64,000 nucleotides of DNA from an uncultured Eubacteriales bacterium (GTDB lineage Bacteria; Bacillota; Clostridia; Oscillospirales; Acutalibacteraceae). Below the pieces are notes generated by a model. It saw nothing but the letters and a program-made list of their open reading frames with translations, did no database searches and was not told the origin of the DNA. This document shows, one piece after another, positions 58,097 to 64,000 of this stretch (the first letter of the stretch is position 1; each line of letters opens with the position of its first letter). Made by a program: the position numbers and the translations under genes. Location of the stretch: positions 1 to 64,000 of the forward strand of contig CAKUUD010000003.1 of assembly GCA_934692675.1 (NCBI GenBank). The letters run 5' to 3'.

Positions 58097-59107
58097 TTAT
58101 TTTTCTATAGATTTTGCCGTCGCAACTGCGCAGGCGACTGTCGCACCTACCATGGGGTTGTTGCCCATTCCTATAAATCCCATCATATCAACGTGAGCTG
58201 GTACCGATGAGGAACCTGCAAATTGTGCATCTCCGTGCATTCTTCCCATTGAATCTGTAAGACCGTACGAAGCCGGTCCAGCGCCCATGTTATCTGGGTG
58301 GAGAGTTCTTCCTGTCCCTCCGCCTGAAGCCACGGAAAAATATGATTTATTATTTTCGGTTGCCCATTTTTTATAAGTTCCAGCAACTATATGTTGGAAT
58401 CTTGTGGGGTTGGTGGAATTTCCTGTTATAGAAACATCGACCTTTTCATGTTTGAGAATTTCAAGCCCCTCAAGAGCTTCGTTTGCACCGTAACACTTTA
58501 TGTTTGATCTTTCGTTTTTGGAAAATGATTTTTCGGATAAAACTTTTAAATTCCCCGTGCTGAAATCATATTCTGTTTTAACATATGTGAATCCGTTCAC
58601 TCTTGAAATTATATATGCTGCATCTTTTCCAAGGCCGTTTAGAATTACCCTAAGAGGAGATTTTCTGGCTTTATTTGCATATTTAGCAATTCCGATCGCG
58701 CCTTCTGCAGCGGCAAAAGATTCATGCCCGGCGATAAATGCAAAGCACTTGGTTTCTTCGTTTAATAATCTTGAAGCCAAATTTCCGTGTCCCAAACCGA
58801 CTTTTCTTGAGTCCGCTACCGACCCAGGAATGCAAAACGCCTGGAGCCCTATTCCGATATATTTCGCAGCTTCCTCGGCTATTTTAGCGTTGTTTTTTAT
58901 GGCGATCGCGCACCCTAAAGTATACGCCCATACTGCGTTTTCAAAAGCAATTGGCTGAGTTGATTTTACGATTTGGTCGGGAAACACACCGTTATCTTCG
59001 CATATTTTTTTAGCCTCTGATAAATCCTTAATTTCGTATTTTTTCAGGCATTTATCTATTGTTTCTATTCTTCTTGAATATCCTTCAAAAATTATATTAT
59101 CATTCAT
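58097..59107 (-). CDS. GGGtGRT protein
   Basis: This 336-residue protein belongs to a conserved family of unknown function named for its motif, here GGGTGRTLHPDNMGAGPASYG near residue 265. Other family blocks are FIAGHESFAAAEGAIGIAKYA and VSITGNSTNPTRFQHIVAGTYKKW. It is cytoplasmic and has no spans. It lies 32 bases after an iron-sulfur scaffold-like gene, a pairing found repeatedly in anaerobes and thought to link it to iron-sulfur biochemistry; the actual reaction is not known. GAAAGGA precedes the ATG. Confidence 0.92.
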   Translation of the reverse strand: MNDNIIFEGYSRRIETIDKCLKKYEIKDLSEAKKICEDNGVFPDQIVKSTQPIAFENAVWAYTLGCAIAIKNNAKIAEEAAKYIGIGLQAFCIPGSVADSRKVGLGHGNLASRLLNEETKCFAFIAGHESFAAAEGAIGIAKYANKARKSPLRVILNGLGKDAAYIISRVNGFTYVKTEYDFSTGNLKVLSEKSFSKNERSNIKCYGANEALEGLEILKHEKVDVSITGNSTNPTRFQHIVAGTYKKWATENNKSYFSVASGGGTGRTLHPDNMGAGPASYGLTDSMGRMHGDAQFAGSSSVPAHVDMMGFIGMGNNPMVGATVACAVATAKSIEK

Positions 59108-59139
59108 ATTTTATTTTCCTTTCGGATAAAATTTTATGC

Positions 59140-59832
59140 TTATTCGTTTCTGGGATTTACATATTTTACAGCGTCATCGTACCTTCCGTAGGTTTTTATT
59201 CCTGAATTATATGCTTCTTCGGGCGAAATTCCCTTGCTGATTTTTTCGAACATAACTCCCGGATTAATGAATTTATACCCAATTACTTCGTCATTTTCAT
59301 CCAATGCTAGCGATAATATATATCCTTCCACAGTTTGCATATATCTAACGCCTTTTTCTTTCGAGCTGAATATAGTCCCGATTTGTGAGCATCTTCCTTT
59401 TCCGAGGTCTTCGAGACTCGCACCGATAGGCAAACCTTCCTTTGAGAAAGCAGTTTGAGAACGCCCGTAAACCAATTGCAAAAATATTTCTTTCATGGCG
59501 TCATTTATAGCATCGCACACCAAATCAGTGTTCAAACATTCCAAAAGAGTTTTCCCCGGCAGAATTTCCCCGGCCATCGCCGCAGAGTGGGTCATTCCTG
59601 AACATCCTATGGTTTCCACTAAAGCTTCTTCAACTATTCCGTTTTTCACATTTAGAGTGAGTTTGCAGGCGCCTTGTTGTGGTGCGCATTTTCCTACTCC
59701 GTGTGAAAGCCCTGAGATGTCCTTAATTTCCAAAGATTTAACCCAATTTCCTTCTTCGGGAATAGGCGAAGGCCCATGATACGGGCAAGGATTTATTTTA
59801 TGCATGTTCAGTATTTCCGGTGAGTAATTCAC
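59140..59832 (-). CDS. NifU/IscU-like iron-sulfur scaffold protein
   Basis: The 230-residue protein has an IscU/NifU N-terminal-like domain with three cysteines in the expected layout: GKCAPQQGACKL, VETIGCSGMTHSAA, and GRCSQIG. In IscU/NifU scaffolds such cysteines assemble transient clusters. The C-terminal part (YMQTVEGYILSLALDENDEVIGYKF) is specific to the family found with GGGtGRT proteins. The GTG start is seven bases after AGGAGGG. It ends 32 bases before the GGGtGRT gene and begins three bases after murG, so it shares that operon. Confidence 0.87.
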   Translation of the reverse strand: MNYSPEILNMHKINPCPYHGPSPIPEEGNWVKSLEIKDISGLSHGVGKCAPQQGACKLTLNVKNGIVEEALVETIGCSGMTHSAAMAGEILPGKTLLECLNTDLVCDAINDAMKEIFLQLVYGRSQTAFSKEGLPIGASLEDLGKGRCSQIGTIFSSKEKGVRYMQTVEGYILSLALDENDEVIGYKFINPGVMFEKISKGISPEEAYNSGIKTYGRYDDAVKYVNPRNE

Positions 59833-59835
59833 AGT

Positions 59836-60957
59836 TTAGCCCTCCTGTTTATTCACAATATTTTTTATTATTCTGTATATTTTTTCATCGGAATCGGTTA
59901 CCGAAATTTTTCTCAGGTTTTTTGAATATTCTTTCGCAACCTCTCCGTCATTTTCTAATATTTTATTTATTTCTCGAATTAAATTATCTTCATTTAAATT
60001 TTTTTCTTCTATTATGCTAGCGGCATTTTTCGACACTAAAGCCATTGCGTTGTGGAATTGATGATTTTCGGCTACGTTTGGTGATGGAATCAAAATGGCT
60101 GGTTTAGCTGTGCCTTCTATCTCGCTGATTGTTGTTGCGCCGGCTCTGCAAATTATTAAATCCGCCGCAGCCATGCATTCCGCCATGTTATGTATATAAT
60201 TTTTTATTATAAGCCTCGGGCTTTTTAAATCCACTCCGTGAAGATTTTCCAAAAAATTATTACAAGATTTTCCAAATCCATGAATAAAATTATAATTCGT
60301 TTTGCTAAAATTATTGCTTATCAGCTCGCTCATAACATTATTTATCGCTCTTGCGCCCAGACTTCCTCCAAATGAAAGTATCGTCGGAGCGTCCGTTAGA
60401 TTGAGTTCTTTTTTTGCTGTTTCTTTGTCTATTTTAGTGATTTTATTTCTAATCGGAGTGCCTGTTATTTCTGAGTTTATATTCTTAGGCAGGTGCTTTC
60501 TTGCTTCGCTATCCACAAGCAAAACTTTAGCTGCTTTTTTTGCTAGCAGCTTTGTTGTTACACCCGGGTAAGAGTTCGAATCATGTATAACGTACGGAAT
60601 ATTCATTTTCCCGGCCGTTCTCAAAAAAGCTCCGCAAACGTATCCGCCCGTTCCAACACAGATATCCGGCTTGAAATTTTTTAGAATTATTTTTGACTCA
60701 TGCGTTGAAATTATTATATTTTTAAGAGTTTTTATATTTTTTTTCAATCCCTCAAAATTTATCTTTCTTGAGAATCCCGAAACGGTTATCCCTTCGAATT
60801 TGTATCCGCATCTTGTCACCAATTCTTTTTCCATTCCGTTTTTCGCGCCTACATAAAGTATTTCCGCGTCGGGTTCCTTGCTTTTTACATAGTCAGCCAG
60901 AGCGATGGCCGGATTTATATGTCCTGCGGTTCCTCCGCCGACAAATATTATTTTCAA
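59836..60957 (-). CDS. murG: MurG lipid II synthase
   Basis: MurG adds GlcNAc from UDP-GlcNAc to lipid I to make lipid II on the inner membrane face. The 373-residue GT-B protein has GGGTAGHINPAIALAD (residues 7-22), the VGTGGYVCGAF block near 100, GGSLGARAINN near 190, and the donor-binding ICRAGATTISE near 270. The start is a TTG at 60957 after AGGAGG. It follows the spoVE/ftsW gene by 19 bases as in the dcw cluster. Confidence 0.96.
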   Translation of the reverse strand: MKIIFVGGGTAGHINPAIALADYVKSKEPDAEILYVGAKNGMEKELVTRCGYKFEGITVSGFSRKINFEGLKKNIKTLKNIIISTHESKIILKNFKPDICVGTGGYVCGAFLRTAGKMNIPYVIHDSNSYPGVTTKLLAKKAAKVLLVDSEARKHLPKNINSEITGTPIRNKITKIDKETAKKELNLTDAPTILSFGGSLGARAINNVMSELISNNFSKTNYNFIHGFGKSCNNFLENLHGVDLKSPRLIIKNYIHNMAECMAAADLIICRAGATTISEIEGTAKPAILIPSPNVAENHQFHNAMALVSKNAASIIEEKNLNEDNLIREINKILENDGEVAKEYSKNLRKISVTDSDEKIYRIIKNIVNKQEG

Positions 60958-60976
60958 ATTATTTTCCTCCTACTTA

Positions 60977-62236
60977 TTAAGTTTTTTCCAGGTGTGCTGT
61001 TCGAGAAATAGAAAGTATAATTCCCATTTGCGCCAGAAGCATAAGCAAAGACGTTCCGCCGTAGCTGAAAAACGGCAAGCTTATTCCTGTATTTGGAATT
61101 GTGTTGGTTACAACGGCGATATTTAAAATAACCTGAAGCCCAACCTGAGCCGTTAAACCTATCCCTAAAAGTGCTCCGAATTTATCTTTCGCTCTCATGG
61201 AAATTACCATTCCTCTCCACACTAAAAGAGCAAATAAAAATAATATTAAAACCGCTCCGACGAACCCCAGCTCTTCGCATACTACTGAAAAAATGAAGTC
61301 ATTTTGCGGCTCAGGAATAAAAAGGTATTTCTGTCTTGATTGGCCAAGTCCCAGACCCCAAAGTCCGCCCGAACCTATAGCGTAAAGTCCTTGGCGAGTT
61401 TGCCAGGTGTCTACGCCAGCTCCCGGAGAAAATGGGTCAAACCATCCAGCAATACGATTGTTTGCATATGTTAATTTGTCTGTGAATAAAACCAAATATA
61501 GCAAAGCAGCTGCTATTGCGCCGATAACCATGCCGAACCACCTTAATTTTACTCCGCCTATAAAAAGCATTCCGGCCGCAAGCAAAATAACAATTGCCGA
61601 GCATGAAATATGAGGTTCAAGCGCCAAAAGCACTATAGTAGGTCCCAAAATTATTAAATAAGGAAGGATTCCATATTTGAAAGTCTGCATACGATTAAAA
61701 TTCAAATTTATAAAGTGAGCAAAAGAAACCACAATGGCAAACTTTGTTATTTCGGATGCCTGAAAGCTAAACGACCCGAGCTGAATCCATCTGTGAACGC
61801 CGTTTATCGGTGGCATTACAAGAACAAGAATCAACAAAACGAACGAAACGCCCAAAATAGGTACTGCCCATTTATGAAAATAATTATAGTCAATACACGA
61901 AATCGCAAACATTCCGATTATTCCCAAAATGGCAAAAACAAGTTGATTTTTTATGAAATAAGCACTGTCTCCACCATGCAAAAAATAAGCGTTCGGGTAG
62001 CTTGCCGAGTACATCATAACAAGCCCTATAACCAAAATAGTCAAAACCAAAAATAAAAATGGTAAGTCTATTCCGGATTTTATGGAAATAATTTTTATGT
62101 CAGAAATAATTTCCTTAAAGCTCTTTCGTGATTTTTTAGAAGCTTTTTTTGAATGATTTTCGCTTTTATTTTCCTCTTGGTGCATTTGATTTTTTTCTTT
62201 CAAATTTTTTCGTGACCGTAATCGTTTTGCTCTCAT
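60977..62236 (-). CDS. spoVE: SEDS peptidoglycan polymerase (FtsW/SpoVE)
   Basis: SEDS proteins polymerise glycan strands with a class B PBP. The 419-residue protein has a basic N-terminal extension of about 55 residues (KKASKKSRKSFKE), then ten spans. Conserved features are RWIQLGSFSFQASEITKFA (PSE motif written ASE), the catalytic-loop region RIAGWFDPF, QTRQGLYAIGSGGLWGLGLGQS and NTGISLPFFSYGGTSLL. In spore formers the copy between mraY/murD and murG is SpoVE or FtsW; the SpoVD-type PBP upstream favours SpoVE, but both roles are possible. Confidence 0.9.
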   Translation of the reverse strand: MRAKRLRSRKNLKEKNQMHQEENKSENHSKKASKKSRKSFKEIISDIKIISIKSGIDLPFLFLVLTILVIGLVMMYSASYPNAYFLHGGDSAYFIKNQLVFAILGIIGMFAISCIDYNYFHKWAVPILGVSFVLLILVLVMPPINGVHRWIQLGSFSFQASEITKFAIVVSFAHFINLNFNRMQTFKYGILPYLIILGPTIVLLALEPHISCSAIVILLAAGMLFIGGVKLRWFGMVIGAIAAALLYLVLFTDKLTYANNRIAGWFDPFSPGAGVDTWQTRQGLYAIGSGGLWGLGLGQSRQKYLFIPEPQNDFIFSVVCEELGFVGAVLILFLFALLVWRGMVISMRAKDKFGALLGIGLTAQVGLQVILNIAVVTNTIPNTGISLPFFSYGGTSLLMLLAQMGIILSISRTAHLEKT

Positions 62237-62272
62237 TGAGGTTTGATTTCCTCCTTAAGTCGTTAATTTATT

Positions 62273-63316
62273 TTACATGCCGTATATTACCATGAGTGTT
62301 GACAAAATCCCAAGGATTACTGTTGCGGTGCTGAAAACCGCGCATATTTTTACTTCGTCCCAGCCACACATTTCAAAATGGTGGTGAAGAGGGCTCATTT
62401 TGAAAAGCCTTTTTCCGTGCGTAAATTTAAAGTACAAAACTTGAATAATAACCGAAAACATCTCGGCGATATAAACAAAACTTAGTACTATAAGAGGAAT
62501 ATAAAGATTTGCCCCCATAAATAATGCGCAAACCATTCCGCCCAAGAATAGGGAACCTGTATCGCCCATAAATACTTTTGCCGGATGGAAGTTCCAGAAT
62601 AAGAATCCCAAGCATCCTCCTGCAAGAGCCGCAGCTTCAATGCTTAACCCGGACATTCCCAGGACATTTAAAATCACCATTGCAAAAAGTGCCGCGAAAA
62701 ATGTTACCGAAGTGCATAGACCGTCGATTCCATCGGTCAAATTGGCTGCATTTACGATTCCTACTACGATAATGGCAAAAATTAACCAGTAGAAAATTCC
62801 TAAATCGACGCTCCCCATGAAAGGTATCTTAACAGTAGTTAAAACCGGTCCGCCGAAAGATTTATTTACAGCGTGAAGCACCAAAAAGTAACATCCAACT
62901 ATCCCAAATTGTAAAATCAGTTTTTGCTTTGGAGTTAGGCCTTTGTTCTGTTTTTTGCTTACTTTTACATAATCATCCATAAGTCCAACGACGCCATACG
63001 CCACCGCAAGTGCAAGACCTGCAAATATTTTTACAATCATGAGAGGAGTTTCTGTTGCGTTTACACCTGAAATTTCAGATATTTTATAATAAGCAGGTAC
63101 GCATATTACAGTAGAAATAACAATTCCTACGATAAACATTATTCCGCCCATTGTCGGTGTGCCTTGTTTGTTTTTGTGCCAAGAAGGTCCCACTTCCAAA
63201 ATTGTTTGACCGTATTTTAATTTGTGAAGAAAAGGAATTACAATTTTCCCCGAAAATAAAGTTATTAAGAAAGAGATAAATACAGCACTTAGAGCTGATA
63301 TAGCATAACTGTTCAT
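62273..63316 (-). CDS. mraY: phospho-N-acetylmuramoyl-pentapeptide transferase
   Basis: MraY transfers phospho-MurNAc-pentapeptide to undecaprenyl phosphate, making lipid I. The 347-residue protein has ten spans with the catalytic aspartates in GLMDDYVKVSKK and NLTDGIDGLCTS, the PTMGGIMF segment, and the histidine cluster MSPLHHHFEMCGW near residue 315. GGAGG precedes the ATG. It lies 36 bases before spoVE; murD, usually between them, is absent, as are murE and murF between it and the PBP. Confidence 0.96.
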   Translation of the reverse strand: MNSYAISALSAVFISFLITLFSGKIVIPFLHKLKYGQTILEVGPSWHKNKQGTPTMGGIMFIVGIVISTVICVPAYYKISEISGVNATETPLMIVKIFAGLALAVAYGVVGLMDDYVKVSKKQNKGLTPKQKLILQFGIVGCYFLVLHAVNKSFGGPVLTTVKIPFMGSVDLGIFYWLIFAIIVVGIVNAANLTDGIDGLCTSVTFFAALFAMVILNVLGMSGLSIEAAALAGGCLGFLFWNFHPAKVFMGDTGSLFLGGMVCALFMGANLYIPLIVLSFVYIAEMFSVIIQVLYFKFTHGKRLFKMSPLHHHFEMCGWDEVKICAVFSTATVILGILSTLMVIYGM

Positions 63317-63416
63317 GCGATTAACCGCCTCCGTATTATTATTTTTTCCGATATATGAATGAATTATGTTATAAATTATATATCATTTTATGAATTATTC
63401 CAAATATATAATTTTT

Positions 63417-64000
63417 TTAAGTTACTTTATCTTCGTGGATAAATCCTACATTGATTGTTGTTCCCGGACTGACTTCCGTTCCTTCCGGTACGCTTTGAGT
63501 CGAGGATACCACTCCAGCTTCCGATAGGTTGGAGCCTGATATTTTGATATTCAAATTAAATGCAAGCGCTGTTTTTGTCGCCTCAAGAACCGACATTCCG
63601 ATGAGCTTTGGAACTTTCACTGATGTATTTCTGCTTTCGCTGTCGGTATATAAAACTATATTCCCGCCTTGAGAAATTTGCTCTGATGGCTGCGGAATTT
63701 GTGCGATTACATTTTCGCCTTCGCCGATAATTACCGGTCTTAAAGACATGCTTGCTGCTGTTGATTTTGCTTCGCCCACTGATTTACCAATAAGTTCCGG
63801 AGTCTTATTTTCAAATTGTTTTTTCTCTTCTTCGGTGTATATTTTTTCGATTCCCATGTAAGGCAGGATATCTTGCATGGCTTTTGCAAATACAGGAGCA
63901 GCTACGGCGCTTCCGTAATAATACTCGCCTTTAGGTGTGTCGAAAAATACAAGCATTGCGATTTTCGGATCGTCCGCCGGAGCAAATCCGCAGAATGAAG
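63417..64000 (-). CDS. spoVD: SpoVD/FtsI-type penicillin-binding protein, C-terminal part
   Basis: This is the C-terminal 194 codons of a class B PBP that continues beyond the window. The visible part starts SFCGFAPADDPKIAMLVFFD, the end of the transpeptidase domain, then has two PASTA domains (TPELIGKSVGEAKSTAASMS and KVPKLIGMSVLEATKTALAF). PASTA-bearing class B PBPs of Firmicutes are SpoVD (cortex) or division PBP2b/PBPX; the dcw position with mraY and a SEDS gene fits SpoVD or a shared division/sporulation PBP. The catalytic SxxK lies outside. Confidence 0.9.
   Translation of the reverse strand, partial: SFCGFAPADDPKIAMLVFFDTPKGEYYYGSAVAAPVFAKAMQDILPYMGIEKIYTEEEKKQFENKTPELIGKSVGEAKSTAASMSLRPVIIGEGENVIAQIPQPSEQISQGGNIVLYTDSESRNTSVKVPKLIGMSVLEATKTALAFNLNIKISGSNLSEAGVVSSTQSVPEGTEVSPGTTINVGFIHEDKVT

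Overview
This window is a chromosomal segment of a low-GC, spore-forming member of the Clostridia, most likely an Oscillospirales-type lineage. The evidence is the set of housekeeping genes (mreBCD, hisS, alr, fba, secA, ftsZ, addAB, radA, mraY, murG), the sporulation genes (spoIIE, spoVAD, spoVM, cwlD, ylmC/ymxH, spoVD/spoVE-like), strong AGGAGG-type ribosome binding sites, and near-consensus sigma-A promoters with 17-base spacers. No species can be named from the sequence alone.

Layout. 1-300: two tandem 5S rRNA genes on the minus strand, each with its own promoter. 740-7896: dut, then the elongasome genes mreB-mreC-mreD-PBP2, an MgsA-family protein whose active-site residues are replaced, and hisS. 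7897-8338: a strongly base-paired non-coding stretch and a decayed ORF. 8339-11623: dus, alr and an RsbW/RsbV-like anti-sigma/antagonist pair. 11631-11944: a compact convergent locus that looks like a type I toxin-antitoxin system (31-residue membrane peptide, sequestered ribosome binding site, opposing small RNA). 12152-18285: a five-gene operon holding two accessory proteins of extracellular contractile injection systems (Pvc16/DUF4255-like and the AAA+ ATPase) but no sheath, tube or baseplate genes. 18298-36525: housekeeping genes with several unrecognised secreted or membrane proteins, including a 669-residue protein built of four internal repeats. 36544-43396: addBA.

43511-45881 is the most unusual region. 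Seven paralogous small genes in tandem each begin with a double-glycine leader of the type MKKEL..ELxKISGG, and most carry a shared short ETKDGKW...F-T-KEEAE domain. They form transcription units with separate promoters and three near-identical terminators, behind a perfect 20-base palindrome. No dedicated C39-peptidase transporter lies in the window. Next come a lipoprotein with a duplicated domain and a dltB-dltC-dltD operon that lacks dltA but ends in an overlooked small DltX-like gene.

50000-52300 is an accessory island beside tRNA-Pro: an orphan Phd/YefM antitoxin with a truncated RelE/ParE toxin, a HEPN-like gene, and a barnase/barstar pair, with a repeated element next to the genes. 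52390-64000 returns to sporulation and wall synthesis: spoIIE, a sigma region-4-like pair opposite an XRE repressor with two matching operators, a 47-residue membrane protein, spoVM, spoVAD, a GGGtGRT/iron-sulfur scaffold pair, murG, spoVE/ftsW, mraY, and the PASTA end of a SpoVD-type penicillin-binding protein running off the window.

Several genes here are shorter than 60 codons or begin at unusual codons, and were found by reading the DNA directly: the type I toxin, the membrane peptide at 27258, the seventh GG-leader peptide, DltX, SpoVM and its 47-residue neighbour, the ORF before spoVAD, and the relE remnant.
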